Of a DNA stretch of 64,000 nucleotides, positions 8,184-16,430 are shown piece after piece. The notes below the pieces were generated by a model. The model worked only from the letters and a program-made list of their open reading frames with translations. It did no database searches and was not told the origin of the DNA. This stretch comes from Bradyrhizobium betae (lineage in GTDB: Bacteria; Pseudomonadota; Alphaproteobacteria; Rhizobiales; Xanthobacteraceae): assembly GCF_004123905.1 (NCBI RefSeq), contig NZ_MZXW01000055.1, forward strand, positions 175,797 to 239,796, written 5' to 3'. Every line of letters starts with the position of its first letter. Positions within the stretch are counted from its first letter, which is position 1. The position numbers and the translations under genes were made by a program.

Positions 8184-9194
8184 CTAAAGCGTCACAACGA
8201 TCTTGCCGAAATGTGATCCGCTCCGCAGGTGAGCATAGGCTTCGGGGACTTCGTCGAAGCTGTAGATCCGATCGACGATCGGATGGATCGCGTGTTCGGT
8301 CAGGAAGCTGTTCATCGCGGCGAAATGTTCGACCGATCCGACGGTGACACCGATGATATCGGCATTCTCCCATTGCAGGCGCGCGAGGTCTGGCTTCGGG
8401 CCGAATCCCGTCAACACGCCAATTTGAACGATCTTGCCCCCCGACGCGACCGAGCGCAGCGATCGGTCATAGGTGCCGGGACCGCCGAGTTCGAGGATAT
8501 GGCTGGCGCCTGCGCCGTCCGTCGCTTTCATCAGCGCGACGTCCCAGTCGGGCGTGTCGCGGTAGTTGATGAGGATCGAGCCGCCGAGCGCCTTGGCGCG
8601 GGCGAGCTTTTCATCCGAGGAGGAGATCACGATCGCGCCCGCGCCCAACGCCGCCGCGAATTGCAGGCCGAACAGTGCGACGCCACCCGTTCCCTGAACC
8701 AGCAGGGTGTCGCCTTTGCCCATCCCGCCGCGTGCGATCAGGCCGTGGAAAGCCGTGACGCCGGCACAGGGCAAGGTCGCGGCCTCGATCGAGGACAAAT
8801 GCGGCGGCACGGGCACGAGCGCATGTGCCGGCAGCACGACATACTCTGCCAGCATTCCGTCCATCGTGTTGCCACCGAGGGATGACGGGACATAGCTGGC
8901 CTTGAACGGCCCCGAGACCCAATCGCGGAAGAACGAGGCGGCAACGCGGTCTCCGACTTGCCACTGCGTGACGCCGGCGCCGATGGCGTCAACGATTCCT
9001 GCGCCGTCGGAGAGCGGAACGCGGCCGTTGAGCTTGTTCTGGTCCGCGCGGTCGAGGATCAGGAGGTCGCGGTAGTTCAGACTGACCGCTTCGACCCGGA
9101 TGCGGACCTGGCCACTGGCGGGTTCGGGTTTGCTGAGATCGACGCGCGCGAGGTGGCCAGCACCAGTATGGCTGTTCAGATGGTAGGCTTTCAT
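8184..9194 (-). CDS. Zinc-independent alcohol dehydrogenase / quinone oxidoreductase family protein
   Basis: A 336-residue medium-chain dehydrogenase/reductase. The GroES-like N-domain has SLNYRDLLIL where zinc-dependent members carry a catalytic cysteine, so it is probably a zinc-free NADPH enzyme of the quinone oxidoreductase type. The Rossmann loop is GTGGVALFGLQFA, and ISSSDEKLARAKALG follows as the cofactor-specificity region. It is divergent from a MerR regulator with an 84-base gap holding a MerR-type promoter, so it is likely induced by a reactive compound sensed by that regulator. Confidence 0.9.
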   Translation of the reverse strand: MKAYHLNSHTGAGHLARVDLSKPEPASGQVRIRVEAVSLNYRDLLILDRADQNKLNGRVPLSDGAGIVDAIGAGVTQWQVGDRVAASFFRDWVSGPFKASYVPSSLGGNTMDGMLAEYVVLPAHALVPVPPHLSSIEAATLPCAGVTAFHGLIARGGMGKGDTLLVQGTGGVALFGLQFAAALGAGAIVISSSDEKLARAKALGGSILINYRDTPDWDVALMKATDGAGASHILELGGPGTYDRSLRSVASGGKIVQIGVLTGFGPKPDLARLQWENADIIGVTVGSVEHFAAMNSFLTEHAIHPIVDRIYSFDEVPEAYAHLRSGSHFGKIVVTL

Positions 9195-9236
9195 CGTTGC
9201 TCCCTCTCAAGCGGCATTCACTTGGATGGGCAAAGT

Positions 9237-9267
9237 CTGTAAGGTCTGACAGCGCTGTAAGGGTCAA
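9237..9267 (-). promoter_or_regulatory. MerR-type promoter with 19-base spacer upstream of the dehydrogenase
   Basis: On the minus strand a TTGACC (-35, positions 9267-9262) is separated by exactly 19 bases from TTACAG (-10-like, 9242-9237). The spacer carries the near-perfect palindrome CTTACAGC/GCTGTCAG (9246-9261). Overlong 19-base spacers with a central dyad are the signature of promoters activated by DNA distortion by MerR proteins, and a MerR gene starts 12 bases further on. Confidence 0.6.
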
Positions 9268-9278
9268 GAGGTTTTCAG

Positions 9279-9626
9279 ATGAAAATTGGCGAGCTCGCCC
9301 GGAGGACGGGGGTCAGCGTCCGAATGCTGCGCTACTACGAAGGCGAAGGGTTGCTGGCGCCGTTGCGGACCGAGGCCGGTTACCGCGACTATGGTCCGGA
9401 GGAAGAGCAAACCGTGCGGCGGATCAAGATGCTTGGCGCTGCCGGCATGACGCTCGAAACCATCCAGCAATTGCTGCCATGCGTGCGCAACAACGACCCG
9501 GCCTTCACGCCTTGCAACGAGTTGCGAAGAATACTCGCCCAGCAGGTCGGCCTGATCGACGAGCGCATCGAGACGCTCAGCCAAAGCCGCACGATTCTGG
9601 CGGGCTACCTGGCAAGCGTGAACTGA
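9279..9626 (+). CDS. MerR family transcriptional regulator
   Basis: A 115-residue MerR-type regulator with the N-terminal helix-turn-helix IGELARRTGVSVRMLRYYEGEGLL (residues 3-26) and a dimerisation helix. Two cysteines at about 68 and 79 (LPCVRNN...TPC) are a conserved pair in a MerR subgroup that controls reductases and dehydrogenases; they could be a redox or electrophile sensor, as inference. The short effector end lacks metal-binding motifs of CueR or ZntR. It probably regulates the divergent dehydrogenase gene. Confidence 0.9.
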   Translation: MKIGELARRTGVSVRMLRYYEGEGLLAPLRTEAGYRDYGPEEEQTVRRIKMLGAAGMTLETIQQLLPCVRNNDPAFTPCNELRRILAQQVGLIDERIETLSQSRTILAGYLASVN

Positions 9627-9649
9627 TCGGACGCAGCGCGGCCGTCAGC

Positions 9650-9721
9650 TTACCGTCCCTTTGCATTCCAGCTCTCGCGCTCGGCGAAGATCTGGCTCGC
9701 CTCCGCCATGTGGTCGGACCC
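9650..9721 (-). pseudogene. 3' remnant of an HxlR-family regulator gene
   Basis: The minus strand encodes GSDHMAEASQIFAERESWN... and a stop at 9650-9652. This closely matches the end of the intact HxlR gene at 11631-12065 (GTDHMAEVSRVFAERETW). No upstream part is present: the LysR gene occupies the sequence beyond 9747. It is therefore the decayed tail of a second HxlR copy, left by deletion or by replacement with the LysR-hydrolase module. Confidence 0.7.
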
Positions 9722-9746
9722 CGAAGCGGACTCGTCGTATTGCCCG

Positions 9747-10670
9747 CTATTGAGCCTCGATATAGCGGATGATGCTTTGATTTCGCACGTTCGCAATCAA
9801 CTCATCTGCGCGAGACAAAAGACGGCTGAGCAAGGGGGACGAATTGGACTCGTTGTAGCCCAGGGCTAGATCGACTGTCGGCGTCCCTCCCTCAAGCGCT
9901 CTGGCAACAACATTTGGCGCCAGCATGTTTTGCGCATAGAGCGGAACAAGACTTATTCCACCCGTGGATGCGACAAGTGACATGGCCGACGATATGTTCT
10001 CGCCCTCGTATTTCGGCTTGAGCGTGATCCCAACCGTCGATGCGTAATCCTGAATGACAGCCTGGAGGACCGGAGAGGTTCTCGCCGAACTCACGTAGAT
10101 TTCCCGGGCAAGGTCCTGCGGCCGAATTTTTTTGCGCGATGCCAAACGATGGTCGGCCGGCAGCACGGCAATCAGAGGCTCCTTCGCCAGTGTCTTGAAA
10201 ATGATCCCCGAACTCTCTTTTTCAGGGCGAAGGAAGGCTACGTCCAATCTGCCTCGCATCAACGCAAGTGCGAGTTCCGGGGACGATTGCGTGCAGAGTG
10301 TGACCTCCACGTCGGGTGCCTCCTCGCGGAGGATGCGTAACAGGTGAGGTAGCCACATGACCTCCAATCCGACCAGGAATCCCATGGAAAGTGCAGGTCT
10401 TTGTGGTTCAGCCGTCCGCCGGGCACCCTCCGCTGCCGCTTCGACCTGTAACAGTGCCAGCCGCGCATGATCGAGAAACACCCGTCCGGCGGCGGTAAGC
10501 GCCACGCCACGCGCCTGGCGCTCCAGGAGCTCTACGCCGACTTCAGTTTCCAGATCGCGAATCTGCCGGCTCAGGGAGGGCTGCGAAGTGTTCAGTCGCC
10601 GCTGGGCAGCGGTCAAGAAGCTGCCTTCCTCCGCGACCGCGATGAAATAGCGCAAATGACGAAGTTCCAT
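9747..10670 (-). CDS. LysR family transcriptional regulator
   Basis: A 307-residue LysR-type regulator beginning MELRHLRYFIAVAEEGSFLTAAQRRLNTSQPSLSRQIRDLE, the HcaR/CatM-like helix-turn-helix, and a complete effector domain (about 95-290; FLVGLEVMWLPHLL at its start). It is divergent from an alpha/beta hydrolase gene with about 100 bases between starts, so that gene is the likely target. GC looks slightly lower than in flanking genes, hinting at transfer together with the hydrolase. Confidence 0.9.
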   Translation of the reverse strand: MELRHLRYFIAVAEEGSFLTAAQRRLNTSQPSLSRQIRDLETEVGVELLERQARGVALTAAGRVFLDHARLALLQVEAAAEGARRTAEPQRPALSMGFLVGLEVMWLPHLLRILREEAPDVEVTLCTQSSPELALALMRGRLDVAFLRPEKESSGIIFKTLAKEPLIAVLPADHRLASRKKIRPQDLAREIYVSSARTSPVLQAVIQDYASTVGITLKPKYEGENISSAMSLVASTGGISLVPLYAQNMLAPNVVARALEGGTPTVDLALGYNESNSSPLLSRLLSRADELIANVRNQSIIRYIEAQ

Positions 10671-10776
10671 TCGCCCTCTTATATCTTCAAGGCATAGCTC
10701 GGAGCGTACAAGGTCTTGGTCCTCGGCAGCAACGGCATTTACGTTCGTGCAGCTTCAACCAAATGGACACAGAGCA

Positions 10777-11481
10777 ATGTCTGCCAACAGCAAACCCGCC
10801 ATCGTCTTCTGTCACGGCCTCTGGGCCGACGGTTCGTGCTTCAGCAAGGTGATCCCCACCCTGCAAGCCGATGGACATGAAGTGATCGCCGTCCAATACG
10901 GGCTCAATAATTATGCGGATGACGTCGCGACCGTGAAGCGCACGCTGGGTCGGGTCAACAGCCCCGCCATCCTCGTCGGTCACTCCTACGGAGGAGCTAC
11001 CATTACGGGCGCGGGCACCGACGAGCGCGTCGCTGGCCTGGTTTATATCGCCGCCGTCGTTCCGGACGTTCATGAGACCGTACAGAGCGAGCTCAACAAA
11101 TATCCCACCGAGATATTCTCCCAGATCGAGGTCGCGGGCGGTCGTGTCTGGATCAAGCCTGAGGGCGTCAAGTACTTCGCCGGAGATCTTTCCCAGCAGG
11201 AGCAGAAACTGGTGTGGGCGACCCACTACCCGCCGGCCGCGGACCTGCTCGAGCAGCAAAATCTCGATGAAGTCGCCTGGAAGTCCAAGCCGAGCTGGTA
11301 CATCCTCGCCCGGAAGGACCAGACCGTGCATCCTGATCTTCAGCGCTTTCTGGCCAAGCGCATCAATGCCACCACGGTCGAGACCGACAGCAGCCATGTC
11401 ATTATGCTGTCCCAGCCCGAAATCGTGATCGACATCATCCGCAAGGCGGCGGCCGCTGTTCAGGGAAGGCAGTCGAAATAG
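10777..11481 (+). CDS. Alpha/beta hydrolase
   Basis: A 234-residue serine alpha/beta hydrolase without signal peptide. The oxyanion region is FCHGLWADGSCF, the nucleophile elbow is VGHSYGG (about residues 67-73), the acid is probably in ARKDQTV, and the His is in SSHVIMLSQP. This pattern fits the small esterase group (EstC/salicylate-esterase-like) often paired with LysR regulators. An upstream GTG at 10747 would add ten residues that look non-native, so ATG at 10777 is preferred. Confidence 0.88.
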   Translation: MSANSKPAIVFCHGLWADGSCFSKVIPTLQADGHEVIAVQYGLNNYADDVATVKRTLGRVNSPAILVGHSYGGATITGAGTDERVAGLVYIAAVVPDVHETVQSELNKYPTEIFSQIEVAGGRVWIKPEGVKYFAGDLSQQEQKLVWATHYPPAADLLEQQNLDEVAWKSKPSWYILARKDQTVHPDLQRFLAKRINATTVETDSSHVIMLSQPEIVIDIIRKAAAAVQGRQSK

Positions 11482-11496
11482 GTGACGCGTCGCTCG

Positions 11497-11534
11497 CGAA
11501 GGGGAATGCCGATTGTAAAGCGGCGTCCCCTTCG
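11497..11534. terminator. Hairpin after the alpha/beta hydrolase gene
   Basis: CGAAGGGGAATGCCG and CGGCGTCCCCTTCG form a 14-base stem with one bulge around a 9-base loop. It lies 15 bases after the hydrolase stop. There is no U-run, so it may be a processing or Rho-assisted site rather than a classical terminator. Confidence 0.4.
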
Positions 11535-11630
11535 AAGCAGCTCGAGACCCCTTGAAGGTGCAATAGGCTTCGAAGGCAGCGCGGACATTCCGTCGGCCGC
11601 CTGCCGATGAGCCAGTTCTTGAACGGTCTG

Positions 11631-12065
11631 CTAGGTAGTCGGCGGTCGTATCCCCCGCGTCCAGGTCTCCCGCTCGGCGAAGACGCGGCTGACCTCCGCC
11701 ATGTGATCCGTGCCCCACGTGCAGAGCGGCACCAGCGCCTGCGCCAGGCTGTGGCCCAAGGGGGTGAGGCTGTAGTCCACCCGCGGCGGCACCTCCTTGT
11801 AGTCGGTCCGCTTCACGAGACCATCGGCCTCCAACTCCTTGAGCTGCTGGATCAGCACCTTGTCGCTGACGTCGCGTATGGCGCGCCGAAGTTCGCCATA
11901 GCGGGTCGGGCCGTCCTGGGCGACGAAGTACAGGATCAGCGGCTTCCACTTGCCCGAGACGACTCGCAAGGTCGCATCCAGGCCGCAGGTGAAGCCGGGC
12001 AGAGTGGGCGTACAGCTCTGGGCCGGTTGTGACGTCTGCGGAGGCGGAGAAATCGGGTCTGACAT
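11631..12065 (-). CDS. HxlR family transcriptional regulator
   Basis: A 144-residue winged-helix regulator of the HxlR type. The core reads CGLDATLRVVSGKWKPLILYFVAQDGPTRYGELRRAIRDVSDKVLIQQLKELEADGLVKR, and VPPRVDYSLTPLGHSLAQAL follows. The cysteine N-terminal to the recognition domain is at the position used for redox or electrophile sensing by HypR/YodB relatives (inference). It is divergent from an SDR gene, its probable target. ATG at 12065 is used; an in-frame ATG at 12092 is possible. A second, decayed copy of its 3' end lies at 9650. Confidence 0.9.
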   Translation of the reverse strand: MSDPISPPPQTSQPAQSCTPTLPGFTCGLDATLRVVSGKWKPLILYFVAQDGPTRYGELRRAIRDVSDKVLIQQLKELEADGLVKRTDYKEVPPRVDYSLTPLGHSLAQALVPLCTWGTDHMAEVSRVFAERETWTRGIRPPTT

Positions 12066-12150
12066 TTTTTGAGCACTTACCAAAAGGTGCATACTTGTCG
12101 ATAGGTGGGTACGCCGCCAGCTCAGTGCAACCTCAGTGAAGGAGCACATC

Positions 12151-12885
12151 ATGAGCAGACTACAAGGCAAGACGGCAGTGGTGACCGGCGGCGGAACCGG
12201 CATCGGATTTGGAGCGGCGAAACGGTTCATCGACGAAGGCGCGTTCGTCTACCTCTTCGGGCGGCGGCAGGAACCGCTCGACGCGGCCGTTGCGAAGCTG
12301 GGTCCCTCGGCGCGCGCGATCAGGGGCTCGGTGACTGACATGTCCGACCTCGACCGGTTGTATGCGGCGGTGAAAGCCGAACGCGGCGGGCTCGACATTC
12401 TGTTCGCCAATGCCGGCACCGGATTATTCGCGCCGCTCGGCGAGATCACGGTCGAGCACTACGATCACATCTTCGACGTCAACGTGAAAGGGCTGGTGTT
12501 CTCGGTGCAGAAGGCCCTGCCGCTGATGAAGCAGGGGTCGTCGATCATCCTGACCGGTTCGAGCACGGGGGTGATGGGAACGCCGCAGTTCAGCATCTAC
12601 AGCGCGACCAAGGCCGCGATCCGCAATCTGGCGCGCAGCTGGGCGCTGGACCTGCGCGGCACCGGCATCCGCGTCAACGTGCTGTCGCCGGGGCCGACCA
12701 AGACCGAGCTGGCGCTGGAGATCGTCGGCGAGGAAGCCTTCGATGCGTTGGCGAGCTCCACGCCGATCGGGCGTGTGGGCGACCCCAGCGAGACGGGGGC
12801 GGTGGCCGCGTTCCTGGCGTCCTCGGACAGCAGCTACATGACCGGCGGCGAGGTTTTCGTCGACGGTGGCCTGGCGCAGGTCTGA
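12151..12885 (+). CDS. SDR family oxidoreductase
   Basis: A 244-residue classical short-chain dehydrogenase with TGGGTGIG (about residues 12-19), the FANAGTG motif, a catalytic SSTG...YSATK set (Tyr near 148) and the C-terminal TGGEVFVDGGL. The start is ATG at 12151, placed nine bases after an AAGGAG site. Divergent from the HxlR regulator with an 85-base gap; the DNA between contains two copies of a related sequence (aaggtgcata and taggtgggta), possible regulator half-sites. Substrate unknown. Confidence 0.92.
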   Translation: MSRLQGKTAVVTGGGTGIGFGAAKRFIDEGAFVYLFGRRQEPLDAAVAKLGPSARAIRGSVTDMSDLDRLYAAVKAERGGLDILFANAGTGLFAPLGEITVEHYDHIFDVNVKGLVFSVQKALPLMKQGSSIILTGSSTGVMGTPQFSIYSATKAAIRNLARSWALDLRGTGIRVNVLSPGPTKTELALEIVGEEAFDALASSTPIGRVGDPSETGAVAAFLASSDSSYMTGGEVFVDGGLAQV

Positions 12886-12975
12886 GGCGTTGAGCGTGAG
12901 GGCTTCGGTCGCTCGATCGAAGCCCTCGATGCCGTGATCGATTTTCCGCGCCCAAGCGAGAACATTGGACCCGGA

Positions 12976-13557
12976 TCACCCCTCGGGGGCAGCCCACCTC
13001 CGGGCACTCACATCCGCCAGCGCCTCGAAGATAGCCGGCGTGCGTTCCAGACGGGCGATCGTCCGCGCGCCTTCGACGGCGGCGACCAATGCGGCTGCGG
13101 TAGAGGATGCGCGCGCGGGAGCGAAGCCGCATCCCCTGAAATGCTCCGCAACGATCGCGGTCGAATCAACAAATCCGCGCGCGACCCGTTTGGTCAGCTC
13201 CGCGTCGAGCGCGGGCAGCTCATTCGCCAGATTCTGCATCAGACATCCGTACTGGAAATCAGAGGCGATCATTTCGGCCGCGAAGGTTGCGAAAATCCGA
13301 TGAACAAAATTCAGAGCATCGCCCGCCGTATTCGCGGAGATATCGCGCAACACGGCAATCCTGCTCGCGACGTAATGATCGATTGCTTCTTCTGCGAGCT
13401 GTGCCTTGCCGCGTGGAAAGTGAAAGTAGAACGATCCCTTGGGCGCACCGCTCTCTTCAATGATCTGGGTCAATCCAGTCGCCGTGTAGCCTTGGATGCG
13501 AAACAGTCGTTCGGCCGTGGCAATCGCGCGAGCGCGGGCGTCAGTCTTACGGGGCAT
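12976..13557 (-). CDS. TetR/AcrR family transcriptional regulator
   Basis: A 193-residue TetR-type repressor. The DNA-binding domain reads AIATAERLFRIQGYTATGLTQIIEESGAPKGSFYFHFPRGK (about residues 10-55), with the family's GSFYFHF signature, and the all-helical C-terminal ligand domain follows. An in-frame ATG four codons upstream is possible; MPRKTD is preferred. It is divergent from an epoxide-hydrolase-like gene and a perfect inverted repeat lies between them. Confidence 0.92.
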   Translation of the reverse strand: MPRKTDARARAIATAERLFRIQGYTATGLTQIIEESGAPKGSFYFHFPRGKAQLAEEAIDHYVASRIAVLRDISANTAGDALNFVHRIFATFAAEMIASDFQYGCLMQNLANELPALDAELTKRVARGFVDSTAIVAEHFRGCGFAPARASSTAAALVAAVEGARTIARLERTPAIFEALADVSARRWAAPEG

Positions 13558-13591
13558 GCGCGAGAACATAACACCTTTCGCTTGACGCTTC

Positions 13592-13624
13592 TATGGTGAT
13601 CGCCATACTATGGCGATCACCATA
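13592..13624. promoter_or_regulatory. TetR operator: perfect 16-base inverted repeat
   Basis: TATGGTGATCGCCATA (13592-13607) and its exact complement TATGGCGATCACCATA (13609-13624) are separated by one base. Each arm is itself nearly palindromic (TATGG-GATC-CCATA core), so the site can be read as two adjacent operators for two TetR dimers. It starts 34 bases from the TetR start codon and overlaps or abuts the start of the divergent hydrolase gene. Confidence 0.8.
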
Positions 13625-14944
13625 TTAGGAGTCAGGCGATGCCCCCCCAACCAAATCAAGCCATCGGCGTCCCGACGAGCCGTCCTGGCGATGGGCGCGG
13701 CCAGCCTGATTGCCGCTTCGCTTCGACCGGCCCGCGCAAACCCATTGGGAGGAACTGATTTGACCACACCAACATATGGCGCCGGAACGCTTCCCAACGG
13801 GGTCCGCTCGCGAATGATCCATGGGGTCAACGGCGTCGACGTCCACATTCTCGAGGCCGGCTACGAAAGCCCCGGCCAGCCGCTCGCGCTGCTTCTGCAC
13901 GGCTTTCCGGATTTGGCCTACGGCTGGCGCCACCTGATCCCAATTCTGGCTGACGCCGGCTACCACGTCGTGGCGCCAGACCAGCGGGGCTTTGGCCGCA
14001 CCACCGGTTGGGTGAATGGCTATGACGCCCCGCTAGCGTCTTTTAGCCTCTTGAATATGACGCGTGACGCCCTCGGATTGGTTTCGGCATTGGGGTATCG
14101 GCGCACGGCAATGCTTGTCGGGCACGACTTCGGCTCGCCCGTGGCGGCCTATTGTGCGCTGGCTCGGCCCGACGTCTTTCCATCGGTGGTGCTGATGAGT
14201 GCACCGTTCCCCGGTCCGCCGGCGTTTCCGTTCAACACCGCGGAAAGCGAGGCATCGTCGGTGCAACCGACCACTGGAAATCAGAAGCTCGCGGCCGCGC
14301 TGGCGGCGCTCGATCCGCCCAGAGTGCACTATCAACAATACCTGAGCACACGGGAGGCGAACGATGACATGTGGCACCCGCCTCAAGGCTTGCACGCGTT
14401 TCTTCGTGCATTTTACCACGTCAAGAGCGCCGACTGGCCGGGAAACAAGCCGCATCCGTTGAAGGCGCCGACCGCCATCGAACTTGCACAAATGCCCACC
14501 TACTACGTCATGCATCTCGGCAAGACGATGTCCCAGACCATTGCTCCATTCCAACCTTCCGCCGCCGAGGTCCTGGCCTGCAAATGGCTCACCGAGCCGG
14601 AGCTTGGCGTGTACACGGAGGAGTATGGCCGCACCGGCTTTCAAGGTGCCTTACAGGCCTATCGCGTCTTTTCCGATCCTGACCTGAACGCTGAGTTGCG
14701 CCTGTTCTCGGGCAGAACGATCGATGTCCCGTCGCTCTTCATCGGAGGCAAAAGCGATTGGGGCACCTATGCGGCGCCAGGCGCGCTCGATCTGATGAGG
14801 ACGAAGGCGGCGACGCGGATGGGCGGCATCGAGCTGATCGACGGTGCCGGTCACTGGATCCAGCAGGAGCAGCCGGTTCGGCTCGGCGCGCTCCTGCTCG
14901 CGTTCATCGAGGAGGTTGGTAGGGCGGATCACACCAGCCGTTAG
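13610..14944 (+). CDS. Exported epoxide-hydrolase-like alpha/beta hydrolase
   Basis: A 444-residue frame. The core is an alpha/beta hydrolase with HGFPDLAYGWRHL (oxyanion region), VGHDFGSPVA (Asp nucleophile as in epoxide hydrolases and haloalkane dehalogenases), and a distal GAGHWIQQEQP histidine. A Tat-like leader SRRAVLAMGAASLIAASL ends near ARA-NPL. The start is uncertain: the first in-frame ATG (13610) is inside the TetR operator without a ribosome site, whereas ATG at 13639 has an ideal AGGAG but is out of frame because of a run of seven C. With six C it would give MPPNQIKPSASRRAV. Confidence 0.82.
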   Translation: MAITILGVRRCPPNQIKPSASRRAVLAMGAASLIAASLRPARANPLGGTDLTTPTYGAGTLPNGVRSRMIHGVNGVDVHILEAGYESPGQPLALLLHGFPDLAYGWRHLIPILADAGYHVVAPDQRGFGRTTGWVNGYDAPLASFSLLNMTRDALGLVSALGYRRTAMLVGHDFGSPVAAYCALARPDVFPSVVLMSAPFPGPPAFPFNTAESEASSVQPTTGNQKLAAALAALDPPRVHYQQYLSTREANDDMWHPPQGLHAFLRAFYHVKSADWPGNKPHPLKAPTAIELAQMPTYYVMHLGKTMSQTIAPFQPSAAEVLACKWLTEPELGVYTEEYGRTGFQGALQAYRVFSDPDLNAELRLFSGRTIDVPSLFIGGKSDWGTYAAPGALDLMRTKAATRMGGIELIDGAGHWIQQEQPVRLGALLLAFIEEVGRADHTSR

Positions 14945-14971
14945 GCTTGGGGATGCCTATCGCCCACGCTC

Positions 14972-15856
14972 TTAGATCCCCAGAATCTTCCTTGCATTGG
15001 CCTTCAGCACCTTCGGCCGGATCTCGTCGCGGATCTCGATTTTCGAAAAGTCCGAGAGCCAGCGGTCGGGCGTGATCACCGGCCAGTCCGAGCCGAACAG
15101 CATCTTGTCCTGCAGGATCGAGTTGATGTAGCGCACCAGGATCGGCGGGAAATACTTTGGCGACCAGCCCGAGAGGTCGATGTAGACGTTCGGCTTGTGG
15201 GTCGCGACCGACAGCGCCTCTTCCTGCCAGGGGAAGGAGGGATGGGCGAGGATGATCTTGAGGTCGGGGAAATCGGCCGCGACGTCGTCCATGTACATCG
15301 GGTTGGAATATTTCAGCCGCATGCCCATGCCGCCGGGCATGCCCGAGCCGACACCGGTCTGGCCGGTGTGGAACAGCGCGATGGCGCCGCCATTGTTGAT
15401 CTCTTCGTAGAGCGGATAGGCCATGCGGTCGTTGGCGTAAAAACCCTGCATGGTCGGATGGAATTTGAAGCCGCGCACGCCGTATTCCTCGATCAGCTTG
15501 CGCGCCTCGCGCACCCCGAGCTTGCCCTTGTGCGGGTCGATCGAGACGAACGGGATGAGGACGTCGAGATGGTCGGAGGCGATCTCCAGCATCTCCTCGT
15601 TCTTGTAGCGGCGGAAGCCGGTCTCGCGCTCGGCGTCGACCGGGAAGATCACCGCGGCGATGTTCTTGGAGCGATAGTAGGCCGCGGTCTCCGGCACGGT
15701 CGGCGGATGCTTGTGCGGCGACTTGAAATAGTCGGCCATCTGCGCCTGGAAATCGTCATAGCCGTCGTCGGGATGGGTGCCGCAGGGCTCCTCGGCATGG
15801 GTGTGGATATCGATCGCGACGACTTTGTCGATATCAGGCAGCTTCATCTTTGGCAT
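14972..15856 (-). CDS. Amidohydrolase family protein (decarboxylase-like)
   Basis: A 294-residue metal-dependent TIM-barrel hydrolase of the amidohydrolase-2 group. The first metal motif is DIHTHAEEP, the second histidine is in GFKFHPTMQGF, another in ILAHPSFPWQ, and the catalytic Asp is in LFGSDWPV. This group includes ACMSD, gamma-resorcylate decarboxylase and 4-oxalomesaconate hydratase, so a nonoxidative decarboxylase or hydratase of an aromatic degradation product is plausible, not proven. A GGGAGG site precedes the ATG. Confidence 0.88.
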   Translation of the reverse strand: MPKMKLPDIDKVVAIDIHTHAEEPCGTHPDDGYDDFQAQMADYFKSPHKHPPTVPETAAYYRSKNIAAVIFPVDAERETGFRRYKNEEMLEIASDHLDVLIPFVSIDPHKGKLGVREARKLIEEYGVRGFKFHPTMQGFYANDRMAYPLYEEINNGGAIALFHTGQTGVGSGMPGGMGMRLKYSNPMYMDDVAADFPDLKIILAHPSFPWQEEALSVATHKPNVYIDLSGWSPKYFPPILVRYINSILQDKMLFGSDWPVITPDRWLSDFSKIEIRDEIRPKVLKANARKILGI

Positions 15857-15887
15857 TGGTTTCCTCCCGATCAGTTATTCAAATTGA

Positions 15888-15900
15888 TTATATGATATAA
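15888..15900. promoter_or_regulatory. AT-rich palindrome upstream of the amidohydrolase gene
   Basis: TTATATGATATAA is a 13-base palindrome in an AT-rich patch 32 bases upstream of the amidohydrolase start, inside otherwise GC-rich DNA. Position and symmetry suit a repressor operator (for example GntR/FadR type), but no regulator gene is adjacent. Confidence 0.35.
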
Positions 15901-16197
15901 CGAATTTGGCAAGCGCCGCCGGAGGGAAACCGAAAGCCGGCTAAAGTCTTTGCTGGGCTTGACCGCGAACGCGCAGATCGGGCCGATCCGGCCGCATCTA
16001 CTGTGCATGGGGTTGTTTTCGCACATTTGCCGGTTCGGAACCGGGCAGTTAACATTGACATGACCTCCCGCCATGCCTTAAGAACCGCCCCGTCCCGGGC
16101 GGTCGGTCCGCCAGCGGGAAAGATTTCATTTTGCCACATTCGCGCGTGCCGAAACGGTAGTGCCGAACACGGCCTTTCGAACGTTCAGGATTCTGCC
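15901..16197. other. Intergenic region between amidohydrolase and rpmJ
   Basis: No convincing gene. It holds the promoter regions of two divergent genes; a GC-rich segment (gccccgtcccgggcggt, near 16088) can form a short hairpin upstream of rpmJ. Confidence 0.4.
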
Positions 16198-16323
16198 ATG
16201 AAGGTCCGTAACTCGTTGAAGTCGCTGCGCGGTCGCCATCGCGCCAACCGCCTGGTCCGCCGCAAGGGCCGGGTCTACGTGATCAACAAGGTGCAGCGCC
16301 GCTTCAAGGCTCGCCAGGGCTGA
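16198..16323 (+). CDS. rpmJ: 50S ribosomal protein L36 (41-residue form)
   Basis: A 41-residue, very basic protein starting MKVRNSLKSLRGRHRANRLVR and ending RFKARQG. It is the longer, cysteine-poor L36 form that lacks the zinc-binding C4 motif, as is normal in alphaproteobacteria, and sits in the large ribosomal subunit. It is monocistronic here. AGGA lies at normal distance from the ATG. Confidence 0.97.
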   Translation: MKVRNSLKSLRGRHRANRLVRRKGRVYVINKVQRRFKARQG

Positions 16324-16430
16324 TTTCGCCCTCGCGGCTGCCTTCGCGCGCCCCGCAAGACCACGGTTTCACACGAGTTTGACGCCGCCCCTGCTATGCA
16401 AGGGCGGCTTTGCGCGTTTAGACTTCGGCC

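Noticed and set aside
10687..11949. 420-codon frame on the minus strand across the alpha/beta hydrolase
   Set aside because: It crosses the hydrolase and the end of the HxlR gene with no recognisable pattern; third-position GC explains its length.
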